Shown here: piece by piece, positions 54,672-62,908 of the stretch | How positions within the stretch are numbered: position 1 is the first letter of the stretch | Layout of the letters: each line of letters starts with the position of its first letter | Translations under genes and position numbers: made by a program | Notes under the pieces: model-generated | The model's input: only the letters and a program-made list of their open reading frames with translations | Database searches by the model: none | What the model was told of the DNA's origin: nothing | NCBI RefSeq assembly: GCF_017183135.1 | Contig: NZ_JADDXW010000008.1 | Coordinates: forward strand, 123,066-187,065 | Direction: 5' to 3' | DNA: 64,000 nt | DNA from: Aurantimonas marina | GTDB taxonomy: Bacteria > Pseudomonadota > Alphaproteobacteria > Rhizobiales > Rhizobiaceae

Positions 54672-56267
54672 ATGAGCGACGTGACCGGACAGGCCCCCGA
54701 GGCGATGGAAGCCGAGAGCGGTGCGGGGGGCGGACGACGCGGGCGCGGCGGTGGCGGCGGCGCATCTGCACGGCGGGCGGCTCGCACCCAGACCGGCTCC
54801 GGGCCCAAGCTCGCCTATATCCGCCGGGCCCTGCCGGAATACGAGGTCCTGGACGAAGAGGGCCTCGCCTTGATCGAGGCGAATGCCGACGCGGTGCTTG
54901 AGGAGATCGGTATCGAATTTCGCGATGACGCCGAGGCGCTCGCGATGTGGAAGGAGGCCGGTGCCGATGTGTCCGGCGAGCGGGTGCGTTTTCCCAAAGG
55001 GCTTTGCCGCGAACTCCTGAAGACCGCGCCTCGTATATTCACCCAGCACGCCCGCAATCCGGACAACTCCGTCGAGATCGGTGGCAAGGCGACAGTGTTC
55101 GCGCCGGTCTACGGGCCGCCCTTCGTGCGTGACCTCGACGGGGTGCGCCGTTACGCGACGATCGAGGATTTCCGCAACCTCGTGAAGCTCGCCTATATGG
55201 CGCCCTCGATCCACCATTCGGGCGGCACGGTCTGCGAGCCGGTCGACATCCCGGTGAACAAGCGCCACCTCGATATGGTGCATGCGCACATGACGCTGTC
55301 CGACAAGCCGTTCATGGGCTCGGTGACGGCGCCGGAACGGGCGGCCGACACTGTGGAAATGTGCCGCATCCTGTTCGGCTCGGATTTCGTCGACCAGAAC
55401 ACCGTCCTCATCAACCTGATCAACGCCAACTCGCCGATGACCTTCGACGGCACCATGCTGGGCGCGCTCAAGGTCTATGCCCGGGCCAACCAGGCCTGCA
55501 TCGTCACGCCCTTCATTCTGGCCGGAGCGATGAGCCCGGTGACGGTCGCCGGCACCCTGACGCAGGTCCTTGCCGAGGTGCTGGCGGGCGCGGCTTTCAC
55601 TCAGCTCTGCCGTCCGGGCGCTCCGGTTGTCTTCGGCACCTTTGCCTCATCGATCTCCATGCAGTCCGGCGCGCCGACTTTCGGAACACCGGAACCGGCG
55701 CTTGTCTCTTATGGCGCGGCGCAGCTGGCGCGCCGGCTCGGCCTGCCGTTTCGCACCGGCGGCTCGCTCTGCGCCTCCAAGGTGCCGGATGCGCAGGCCG
55801 CCTATGAGAGCGCCAACACGCTGAACTCGACGCTGCTCGCGGGCACCAATTTCGTTCTGCATTCGGCCGGCTGGCTGGAGGGCGGGCTTGCCGCCTGCTT
55901 CGAGAAGTTCGTCATGGATTGCGACCAGCTCGGCATGATGCAGGCGATGGCGCGGGGGGTCGACCTGTCCGAGAACGGACAAGCCATGTCGGCGATCCGC
56001 GAGGTCGGGCCAGGCAGTCACTATCTCGGCTGCCAACACACCCAGGACAATTTCCAGACGGCGTTCTATCGCTCGTCCATCGCCGACAACAATTCCTTCG
56101 AACAATGGTCGGCCGAAGGGGCGTTGCGGGCCGAGAACCGGGCCAACCAGCTGTGCCGGCGCTGGCTCGATTCGTACGCGGCTCCCGCGCTAGACCCCGG
56201 CATCGCCGAGGGACTTTCCGCCTTCATCGCCAAGCGCAAGGAGTCCGAGCCCGACGCCTTCGCTTGA
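54672..56267 (+). CDS. MttB-superfamily methyltransferase, non-pyrrolysine (glycine-betaine type)
   Basis: 531 residues from the ATG at 54672 with AGGAG 8 nt upstream. The N-terminus (about 10-45) is a Gly/Arg-rich low-complexity stretch not found in classical MttB. The rest is the trimethylamine methyltransferase TIM barrel (GIEFRDDAEALAMWKEAGA, MTLSDKPFMGSVTAP, HSGGTVCEP). The frame is continuous with no in-frame amber, so no pyrrolysine is used; such proteins (MtgB group) demethylate glycine betaine or related quaternary amines and load the corrinoid protein. Substrate is inferred from neighbouring ProXWV, Bmt and DMGDH genes. Confidence 0.92.
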   Translation: MSDVTGQAPEAMEAESGAGGGRRGRGGGGGASARRAARTQTGSGPKLAYIRRALPEYEVLDEEGLALIEANADAVLEEIGIEFRDDAEALAMWKEAGADVSGERVRFPKGLCRELLKTAPRIFTQHARNPDNSVEIGGKATVFAPVYGPPFVRDLDGVRRYATIEDFRNLVKLAYMAPSIHHSGGTVCEPVDIPVNKRHLDMVHAHMTLSDKPFMGSVTAPERAADTVEMCRILFGSDFVDQNTVLINLINANSPMTFDGTMLGALKVYARANQACIVTPFILAGAMSPVTVAGTLTQVLAEVLAGAAFTQLCRPGAPVVFGTFASSISMQSGAPTFGTPEPALVSYGAAQLARRLGLPFRTGGSLCASKVPDAQAAYESANTLNSTLLAGTNFVLHSAGWLEGGLAACFEKFVMDCDQLGMMQAMARGVDLSENGQAMSAIREVGPGSHYLGCQHTQDNFQTAFYRSSIADNNSFEQWSAEGALRAENRANQLCRRWLDSYAAPALDPGIAEGLSAFIAKRKESEPDAFA

Positions 56268-56393
56268 AAGGGAGAGGCGGACCCGGCCGCCGCGAGCGAA
56301 GCGGACGCCGCCGCGAAAGTGGGCGCGACCATCCACCGCGCGGTCTGGAAGGGGCTGCGGACGGATTGACGGCAGTGCGGCTCCATCGTCGCT

Positions 56394-57509
56394 TCAAAAT
56401 CCGCAGAGGCGGGCCAGCACGGCGACGACATTGGCTTGCCGGGTGACGCCGAGCTTGGAGCGGATGTGTTTGAGGTGCGAGCGTGCCGTGTGCTCGGACA
56501 GGCCCTCCCGAAAGGCGTAGTCGATGACGCTTTCACCATCGAGGAGCGCGACGGCGAGGCGCGCTTCCGCCGGCGTCAGGCCGGTGGCGGCCTGAACGGT
56601 CTCGGCTGTGGGCGCCTGCCAGGACGCACGGTCCTGAATCTTCAACACGCCGATCCGTTTGGCATCCTTGCCCGTCGGCGAAACGAAGGCCCGCACGATC
56701 AAAGGACGCGCATTGGACGTGCGGCGCAGACCGATCGGTCGCGGCAACTCGACGTCGAGACCGGCGGCGACACGAAGTGTCCGGGTCATCATCTGGAAAA
56801 GAACCGGTTGGGAATCACGATGCGAGGCTCTCAAGACGCCGCGCGTCAACTCGAGCCCATCCTTGGCCACGACAATCGCACGCGCCGGCGCATTCATGTG
56901 AAGGACGAAACCAGCGGGGTCGAAGATGATAATGCCGTCGTCGAGTCCGTCCAGAGCGGCAATGATGCCGTCGCCGCCCAAGGATCCAGCTCCAACTGGC
57001 ACGAGCGCCTGCAACTCGACGACGCGGCAGATGTGAGGCCCCAAGACCTCCAGAATCCGGCTTTCCTCCGGCGAGAAGTCGCCTTTGCTGGCCCGGCGCT
57101 GAATCGTCGGCGCCGTAATTCCTCCCAGATGCTCAAGCGCCAGGATGCAGGCATTCCAGCACTCGGGAAACAGCCGGTAGAATTCGTTGTGCACCGGACA
57201 CCGGGCAATTTCCTGGGCGGTCATGACATCACCAGTATGGATCAGGCCTCGACGCCGCTGCGACACGATCCTTTGAAGGCGCAGATCCTTGTCGGCGAAA
57301 TCCTGGGCGAACATGATCAGGCCTTCCGGGTCGAAGGGTGCCGAGTCGTGGTGAAAGGAACCGTCGTGTCCGACGGAGTTGAAGGTAAAGCGATCGGCGC
57401 CGGTTACCGCCGCGACGCGGCCCATGGCGCTGGCCCATGAGTTGGAGCCGTCGACGCTTCCGTAAAGACAGGAGAGGGTGTCCTCGATGACAGACGCGCT
57501 GGCAGCCAT
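56394..57509 (-). CDS. LuxR-type transcriptional regulator with a novel N-terminal sensor region
   Basis: 371 residues from the ATG at 57509. Only the C-terminal 60 residues are recognisable: a LuxR helix-turn-helix (GLTPAEARLAVALLDGESVIDYAFREGLSEHTARSHLKHIRSKLG). The remaining 300 residues carry no autoinducer-binding signature; a PAS-like LDGIIIFDPAGFVLHMNAPA near 215 is visible. It ends convergently with the MttB-like gene, and so may regulate that gene or the betaine operons. Ligand unknown. Confidence 0.85.
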   Translation of the reverse strand: MAASASVIEDTLSCLYGSVDGSNSWASAMGRVAAVTGADRFTFNSVGHDGSFHHDSAPFDPEGLIMFAQDFADKDLRLQRIVSQRRRGLIHTGDVMTAQEIARCPVHNEFYRLFPECWNACILALEHLGGITAPTIQRRASKGDFSPEESRILEVLGPHICRVVELQALVPVGAGSLGGDGIIAALDGLDDGIIIFDPAGFVLHMNAPARAIVVAKDGLELTRGVLRASHRDSQPVLFQMMTRTLRVAAGLDVELPRPIGLRRTSNARPLIVRAFVSPTGKDAKRIGVLKIQDRASWQAPTAETVQAATGLTPAEARLAVALLDGESVIDYAFREGLSEHTARSHLKHIRSKLGVTRQANVVAVLARLCGF

Positions 57510-57632
57510 GCAATCATCTCCCTCCCGGATCGGGCCGTGTGCGACTTCCGCCGTGGTCGTGACGATATGCTCGGGGAAATGAAGACGCAACTCTAAGGAA
57601 GTTGGGCAAGGGCATGGAAACACATTGCTTTC

Positions 57633-57650
57633 AGCTTAAAATATTGAGCT
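57633..57650. promoter_or_regulatory. Imperfect palindrome upstream of the LuxR-type gene
   Basis: AGCTTAAAATATTGAGCT, an AT-rich imperfect palindrome of 18 nt located 124 nt before the regulator's start codon. Could be an autoregulatory operator or simply a promoter element. Low confidence, single copy. Confidence 0.25.
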
Positions 57651-57775
57651 AATCCAAATGGGGGACGCGTGCCCATCATTGTTGGGAAAGAATGGAAGCG
57701 CGGGTGCCAAGGTCTTCGGCGTCCATCTCGCCGAAGGGTGCGCCTGATCCTGGACCATTGATGGAGGGAACCGTC

Positions 57776-58009
57776 ATGACGTTCTTCGCCGTCATCGTGA
57801 TTTGCTTGAGTTCGACGCCGGTCGCCAAGTGCCAGAAGGCGACTTCGGTGCATTGGATGACGCTCGCCGAACCGAGCATTGGTCTCGCCGGCTGCATGCG
57901 CGAGGGCATGGTCGCCGCGGCGCGATCGCGACTCCTGCGGGGCGGGGATTACCCGAAAGTCTTCTGTCGCCCCGCCGACGCGGCGATTGACGAAGTGGCG
58001 GGACGGTAG
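57776..58009 (+). CDS. Small cysteine-containing hypothetical protein
   Basis: 77 residues from the ATG at 57776 with GGAGG 7-8 nt upstream. A hydrophobic start (TFFAVIVICLSS) precedes SSTPVAKCQKATS; three or four cysteines in all (CQKATS, AGCMREG, FCRP). The spacing of these short motifs resembles a family of unnamed small alphaproteobacterial proteins (V.DC...A..., C.. at the end). Not recognised by function. Convergent with bmt, 16 nt apart. Confidence 0.72.
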   Translation: MTFFAVIVICLSSTPVAKCQKATSVHWMTLAEPSIGLAGCMREGMVAAARSRLLRGGDYPKVFCRPADAAIDEVAGR

Positions 58010-58025
58010 CGGGGTTTAACGATTT

Positions 58026-59042
58026 TCAGCCGCGCCGATTGCGGCGACTACGCCCCATCGTCTCACCGGACGCGACGTTGTCGGATGCTGGCTTGTTGAC
58101 CAGCGGACCTACCGTCTCGGTGATCTCTTCGACCGTCGGCCGCGAGCGTCGGTTGTGGGTATCGATCGCGTGACGCATGGCGCCCAGATGGTGGGGAGAG
58201 GTGCCGCAGCAGCCGCCGATGATGCGGGCGCCGACATCGATTGCGAGGCGCGTGTAGTCGGCCATCTGTTCCGGCGTTCCGGAATAGACCGTCTTGCCGT
58301 CGACAAAGCGCGGAATGCCGCAATTGGCCTTGAGTACGACGGCTGCGCCGCTGTCGCCGGTGCCCAGCTCCAAGCCTGTGGCCAGCATGTCGGAGGCGCC
58401 GACGCCGCAATTGGCTCCGATCGCAAGGGGTTTTTCGGCAAGGCCTTCGACCGATTTGTGGAAATCCTTCGGGTGGATGCCCATCATGGTCCGACCGGCG
58501 CTGTCGAAGGAGCCGGTGAAGACATAGGGCATATCGCAGGCGACGGCCGCCTCGGCGGCGGCGCGGACCTCTTCAGCCGCCGACATGGTCTCGATCCACG
58601 CGACGTCGGCGCCGCCCTCCTTCAGGCCGGCAATCTGCTCGCGGAAGGTTTCCACCGCATCCTCATGGGACAGATTGCCGAGCGGGGCGAAGATCTCGCC
58701 CGTCGGCCCGACCGATCCGGCGACGATCACCGGTCGACCGGCAGCGTCCGCAACCGCGCGGGCGATCCTTGCGGCCTTGAGGTTGAGCTCATGGGTGCGA
58801 TCCGCCGCCTCATGCAGCTTCAGCCGGTGGCGGTTGGCACCGAAGGAGCAGGTGAGAATGATATCGGCACCGTTGTCGACGAAGGCTTGATGCAGCGCCG
58901 TGATCCGCTCCGGATGGCTCTCCAGCCACATCTCCGGGGCCTCGCCGGATTGCAGACCCATATCGAAGAGATTAGTCCCCGTGGCGCCGTCGGCGAGGAG
59001 AACGCCTTTTTCCGCGAGCAGGCGGCTGAGCGGATCGGACAT
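58026..59042 (-). CDS. bmt: Betaine-homocysteine S-methyltransferase
   Basis: 338 residues from the ATG at 59042 (GAGG 5 nt upstream). Zinc-dependent TIM-barrel methyltransferase with the three zinc-binding cysteines C212 (NCGVG) and C278-C279 (GGCCGTSP), and the LADGATGTNLFDMGL N-terminus. Transfers a methyl group from betaine to homocysteine, making methionine and dimethylglycine. This is the second exit for betaine methyl groups in this region and feeds the dimethylglycine dehydrogenase. A stem-loop lies in its leader (59099-59138). Confidence 0.92.
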   Translation of the reverse strand: MSDPLSRLLAEKGVLLADGATGTNLFDMGLQSGEAPEMWLESHPERITALHQAFVDNGADIILTCSFGANRHRLKLHEAADRTHELNLKAARIARAVADAAGRPVIVAGSVGPTGEIFAPLGNLSHEDAVETFREQIAGLKEGGADVAWIETMSAAEEVRAAAEAAVACDMPYVFTGSFDSAGRTMMGIHPKDFHKSVEGLAEKPLAIGANCGVGASDMLATGLELGTGDSGAAVVLKANCGIPRFVDGKTVYSGTPEQMADYTRLAIDVGARIIGGCCGTSPHHLGAMRHAIDTHNRRSRPTVEEITETVGPLVNKPASDNVASGETMGRSRRNRRG

Positions 59043-59098
59043 GGAGGCCTCGTCGTAAGGGATCGGATGGTCACCTGCCTGCGATGCGCCACGCGGAG

Positions 59099-59138
59099 AT
59101 GATAACGCCTCCTTCCCCTGCGAAGCGAGCGTTATCAT
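59099..59138 (-). promoter_or_regulatory. Perfect 10-bp inverted repeat in the bmt leader
   Basis: ATGATAACGC / GCGTTATCAT (59099-59108 with 59129-59138), loop of 20 nt that reads as a purine-rich AGGGGAAGGAG segment on the transcript strand. It lies 57 nt before the bmt start codon, so it would sit in the 5' untranslated region or overlap the promoter. Could be an RNA hairpin control element or an operator for a dimeric regulator. No match to a known SAM or cobalamin riboswitch was recognised. Confidence 0.5.
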
Positions 59139-59335
59139 ATCGAATGCGACCCGCATCATCTTCCGACCATTGGGCCGGTCTGCTGCCCCGGGGAGATATT
59201 TCCACAGCTAAGTCCATCCATCTGCATCAATTTCGCCAGCAAGCTCTACCAAAGCCTTATTTCGTAGAGATAGCGGGTGATCGAGGCGAATCACCGTCGC
59301 GCAGACTCGCGCCGCGGCGAAATCCAAACGGGGGA

Positions 59336-59548
59336 ATGATGTTCGATCGCGCACCCAAGCGGCTTGACCAGGCGGATATGGTCTATGCTGCGGTTCAAGC
59401 CCTGTACGTGGAGGGATACACCCCTGCGCAGATCGAGGATGCATTGATTCGACAGGCGCCCACCGATCTCGACCTGCTCGCCGAATGCTACCAGTTGTTG
59501 TTTGGCGTCGACGACCGACAGGAGACGATCGCCGATCGGGCAGCCTGA
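59336..59548 (+). CDS. Small helical hypothetical protein
   Basis: 70 residues from a double ATG at 59336/59339; a purine-rich GGGGGAA directly precedes the pair, so the second ATG may be the true start. No family recognised. Mostly helical with the acidic pattern TPAQIEDALIRQAPTDLDLLAE, suggestive of a short helix-turn-helix or an adaptor. Plus strand, between divergent bmt and convergent proV. Confidence 0.6.
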   Translation: MMFDRAPKRLDQADMVYAAVQALYVEGYTPAQIEDALIRQAPTDLDLLAECYQLLFGVDDRQETIADRAA

Positions 59549-59737
59549 CGGCCCGCACGGCCCGCGCCAGAGCGATCGCCGACGTAGCCGTGTGTCATGG
59601 CAGATGAGACCAGACCCTGCCGAGCGTCCCGATTGCCGTAGCCATGCGCTCATCCCGGCGCGCACAACGCCACCCGGTGATCGAACCCACATCGATCAGC
59701 GCGGGCGGCAAGGTGGCGCGCGAAGGCGCGGGGGACC

Positions 59738-60808
59738 TCAGCTGGTGTCGGTCGCGTCGAGCGCGTCCTTGAGTACCGGCGTCACCATTGCAGCCATCAG
59801 ACCGCGCATGGTCAGCGTGCCAATCGGCGCGCCGCTGCCGTTGACGACATGGGCACTGGTCACGCCTTCCTCGCTCATCCGCCGGGCGGCGTCCTCGAGG
59901 ATGGTGCCCTTCTCGACCGGCAGGCTGCCGCCTACCGGCGTCTCCCCTTCAGCGGGAGCCGGGTCCATGACCGTTTCCACCTGGACGACGCGTCCCCGGT
60001 TCACTTCGCGGACGAAGGACGAGATGTAATCGTCGGCCGGTTTTAGAACGATTTCCTGCCCGGTGCCCTGCTGGATGATCTCGCCGTCTCTCAGGATGGC
60101 GATGCGCTCGCCGAGGCGCAGCGCCTCGTCGAGGTCGTGGGTGATGAAGACGATGGTCTTATGCAACTCTTCCTGCAGGTCGAGCAGCACTGACTGCATG
60201 TCATTACGGATCAACGGATCGAGCGCCGAGAAGGCTTCGTCCATCAGCAGGATGTCGGCGTCGGTCGCGAGCGCGCGGGCAAGGCCGACCCGCTGCTGCA
60301 TGCCGCCCGAGAGCTGGGCCGGATAATTGTCCTCGTAGCCCTTCAGACCCACCCGCTCGATCCAGCGCATGGAGCCAGAGTGCTGCTCGGCCTTCGACTT
60401 GCCCATGACGTGCAGACCGTAGCCGACATTGTCGATCACGGTCTTGTGCGGCAACAGGCCGAAGCGCTGAAAGACCATGGAAATCTTGTGGCGGCGGAAA
60501 TCCTGAAGGCGCTTGTCGGACATGGCGAGAACGTCCTCGCCATCGATGAGAATCTCGCCGCTCGACGGTTCGATCAGCCGGTTGATATGCCGGATCAAGG
60601 TGGATTTTCCGGAGCCGGACAGGCCCATGACGACCTGGATACCGCCCGCGAGCATGTCCATGTTGATGTCCTTGAGGCCAAGGACATGGGAATGCTGGTC
60701 GAGCAGATCGGACTTCGACATGCCCTGGCGGACCTTCTCCACCATGGCTTTGTCGTCGGGCCCGAATACCTTGTAGAGATTGCGGATCTTGATGGCGACA
60801 TCAGCCAT
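59738..60808 (-). CDS. proV: Glycine betaine/proline ABC transporter ATP-binding protein
   Basis: 356 residues from the ATG at 60808 with GGGAGG 6 nt upstream; start overlaps the end of proW. ABC ATPase with Walker A GLSGSGKST (residues 62-70), signature LSGGMQQR, Walker B ILLMDEAFSALDP and a C-terminal CBS-like region (about 275-356). ProV-type proteins have this ATPase-CBS layout; the CBS part senses ionic strength. Energises uptake of glycine betaine through ProW with ProX. Last gene of the proXWV operon. Confidence 0.95.
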   Translation of the reverse strand: MADVAIKIRNLYKVFGPDDKAMVEKVRQGMSKSDLLDQHSHVLGLKDINMDMLAGGIQVVMGLSGSGKSTLIRHINRLIEPSSGEILIDGEDVLAMSDKRLQDFRRHKISMVFQRFGLLPHKTVIDNVGYGLHVMGKSKAEQHSGSMRWIERVGLKGYEDNYPAQLSGGMQQRVGLARALATDADILLMDEAFSALDPLIRNDMQSVLLDLQEELHKTIVFITHDLDEALRLGERIAILRDGEIIQQGTGQEIVLKPADDYISSFVREVNRGRVVQVETVMDPAPAEGETPVGGSLPVEKGTILEDAARRMSEEGVTSAHVVNGSGAPIGTLTMRGLMAAMVTPVLKDALDATDTS

Positions 60809-61688
60809 GGGCGGCCTCCCGGTGACGTTGGAGGCGCTTGCCATAAGCCTGGCTCGCGCGGTCGAAGATGATGGCGATGGCGACGATGGCCATGCCATTG
60901 AGCACCCCTTGGGTGAAATACTGGTTGGTGATCGCCTGCAACACCGGCTGTCCGAGCCCGCGCACGCCGATCAGCGAGGCGACGACGACCATGGCGAGTG
61001 CCATCATGATGGTCTGGTTGATGCCGGCCATGATGGTCGGCAGCGCCAGAGGAAGCTGCACCTGGGTCAGCTTCTGCCAGCTGGAGGAACCAAAGGCGTT
61101 GGCGGCTTCGAGCACCTCCTTATCGACCAGGCGAATGCCGAGATTGGTCAGACGGATAATCGGCGGCATGGCGTAGATCACCACCACGATCAGGCCGGGG
61201 ATCAGGCCGATGCCGAGCAGCATGACAATCGGGATCAGGTAGACGAAGGAGGGCATCGTCTGCATCACGTCGAGGATCGGATTGATGACCGCCTGGACCT
61301 TGTCGGAGCGCGACATGATGATGCCGATGGGCAGTCCGACGATGATCGACATCAATGTGCATACGATGATGATCGACAGCGTGCGCATGGTGTCTTCCCA
61401 CATGCCGAAAATGCCGATCAGCATCAGGGCAACGAAGGTTCCGGCGGTGATGCCCTTGGAGCGGCTGGCGAACCAGACGATGGCGACCAGAACGGCGATG
61501 ACGATCCACCAGGGGGTCTGAAGCAGCAGTTTCTCGAACCACAGGAGAAAGTCGAGAAGCGGTCGGAACAAGGCTTCGATGTCGTTGCCGAAAGCGCGCG
61601 AGAATGCGCGATATTGTTGATCGATCGTCCGCGACATGAGGCGCAGATTGCGCCCTCCTATCTGGGGAAATTCAGTCAGCCAGTCCAA
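60801..61688 (-). CDS. proW: Glycine betaine/proline ABC transporter permease
   Basis: 295 residues from a TTG start with AGGAG about 9 nt upstream; MDWLTEFPQ is the usual rhizobial ProW opening. Five to six membrane helices; inner-membrane permease signature EAANAFGSSSWQKLTQVQLPLALPTIMAGI (EAA loop). Imports betaine with ProV and ProX. 8-nt overlap with proV. Separated from proX by a hairpin terminator/attenuator. Confidence 0.95.
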   Translation of the reverse strand: MDWLTEFPQIGGRNLRLMSRTIDQQYRAFSRAFGNDIEALFRPLLDFLLWFEKLLLQTPWWIVIAVLVAIVWFASRSKGITAGTFVALMLIGIFGMWEDTMRTLSIIIVCTLMSIIVGLPIGIIMSRSDKVQAVINPILDVMQTMPSFVYLIPIVMLLGIGLIPGLIVVVIYAMPPIIRLTNLGIRLVDKEVLEAANAFGSSSWQKLTQVQLPLALPTIMAGINQTIMMALAMVVVASLIGVRGLGQPVLQAITNQYFTQGVLNGMAIVAIAIIFDRASQAYGKRLQRHREAAHG

Positions 61689-61782
61689 AAGTCAGGTCTC
61701 CTTGGCGCCCGCGCTCCGAATCCCGAGGGGGTATTGATCGGGTACGATACGGCCCGGATGGGCGCGGTTTCGTCCATGTTGC

Positions 61783-61813
61783 AAAAAATTCGGCCGCGGC
61801 ATCGCCGCGGCCG
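61783..61813 (-). terminator. Hairpin with T run between proX and proW
   Basis: Perfect 10-bp stem CGGCCGCGGC / GCCGCGGCCG (61791-61800 and 61804-61813) with a 3-nt loop, followed on the minus strand by AATTTTTT. This is a Rho-independent terminator form placed between two operon genes, as is known for binding-protein genes; it would stop most transcripts after proX or stabilise its mRNA, giving excess binding protein over permease. Confidence 0.85.
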
Positions 61814-61909
61814 GCAGTCTTCATTCATCGGGGTAACACCAGGCGTGACGACCGATGGCGGTGGGCCACCGGCCATCATAAGTCCGAGCTGCCACCGATC
61901 GCACGCAGA

Positions 61910-62908
61910 TCAAAGCGCGGCTTTGATCTTCTCTGCCGCTTCCGGCGAAACCCATTTCGACCAGATGTCCTCATTGTTCTCAAGGAAGTAGAAGGCCGTG
62001 TCCTCGCCGGTCGCCTGCTGATCTTCCTTCCAGGCGAGCAGCTTGTTGACCGTGGCGTTGTCCCAGGAGCGAGTGTTGAGATACTCCGCCGCGGCCTCGG
62101 ATTCCTCGGCCACTTTCGGGGTCACGATGGTGAAGACCTCGGATTTGGTCCAGGCGTTGATCTTCGGATCAGCGCAATCGGCAACCGTGGTGCATTTGGC
62201 CCACTCCTCCGGATCGTGCTCGGCGTCGAATTCGAGCTTCGTCATCGGGTATTTGCCGAGAATGGCGGTCGGAGCCCAATAGTAGCCGAGCCACGGCTCC
62301 TTGTTCTCGTAAGCCTTGGCGATGGAGCCGTCGAGGCCCGCGGCCGAACCCGTGTCGACTAGCACGAAGCCCTTTTCCTCGCCTTTATAGGCTTTGAAGA
62401 GATTGGCCGTGGTGATCTGACAGCCCCAACCCGCAGGACAGTTGTAGACAGCGCCCTTGGACGGCTCCTCGGTCGACGGGAAGAGATCGGGATGTTCGAG
62501 CGCGTCGCCGACCGTCTTGATATCTGGATGTGCCTCGGCAAAATAGGTCGGGATCCACCAGCCTTCCTCGCCGCCATCCGACAGCGCTTCGGCCGCGAAT
62601 TGGACCGTGCCTTCCTCGACCGCCTTGTCGATCTGATCGCGGAACTGGTTGACCCACATCTCCGGGGCAACGTCCGGCTCCTGCTTCTCCGTCATCGACG
62701 CGAAAGTGGGCATCGTGTCGCCGGGCAGCAGGCGCGTTTCGCAGCCGTACCCTTCGGCGAGAATGAACTTGTCGATCGCGGCCAGCACCTCCGCCGACGC
62801 CCAGTTCATGTTCGAAATCGTCAATTCGCAGTTTTCCTGCGCCGACGCGCCCGGTGCGAAACCGAACAGGGCTGCTGCGAGAAAGGTGGAGGCGAGAAGT
62901 GACTTCAT
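61910..62908 (-). CDS. proX: Glycine betaine ABC transporter substrate-binding protein
   Basis: 332 residues from the ATG at 62908 with AAGGA 7 nt upstream. Signal peptide about 1-23 (ending ASAQ). OpuAC/ProX-type periplasmic binding protein: MNWASAEVLAAIDKFILAEGYG start, and aromatic residues WWIPTYFAE and WLGYYWAPTAI that form the aromatic cage for quaternary amines. First gene of proXWV. Binds glycine betaine or related compounds (choline, proline betaine) with the exact preference unproven. Confidence 0.92.
   Translation of the reverse strand: MKSLLASTFLAAALFGFAPGASAQENCELTISNMNWASAEVLAAIDKFILAEGYGCETRLLPGDTMPTFASMTEKQEPDVAPEMWVNQFRDQIDKAVEEGTVQFAAEALSDGGEEGWWIPTYFAEAHPDIKTVGDALEHPDLFPSTEEPSKGAVYNCPAGWGCQITTANLFKAYKGEEKGFVLVDTGSAAGLDGSIAKAYENKEPWLGYYWAPTAILGKYPMTKLEFDAEHDPEEWAKCTTVADCADPKINAWTKSEVFTIVTPKVAEESEAAAEYLNTRSWDNATVNKLLAWKEDQQATGEDTAFYFLENNEDIWSKWVSPEAAEKIKAAL

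Noticed and set aside
54672..56267. Possibility that the MttB-like protein contains pyrrolysine
   Set aside because: The reading frame is uninterrupted for 531 codons and no in-frame TAG was seen.
56268..56370. An open stretch after the MttB-like stop reading ...AKVGATIHRAVWKGLRTD
   Set aside because: It looks coding-like but has no start codon with a ribosome site and no homologue was recognised; it may be a decayed remnant or chance.
40800..62908. Cobalamin or SAM riboswitch in the leaders of the corrinoid genes
   Set aside because: No B12-box-like or SAM-I/II-like conserved segments were recognised by eye in the intergenic leaders; an Infernal search would be decisive.
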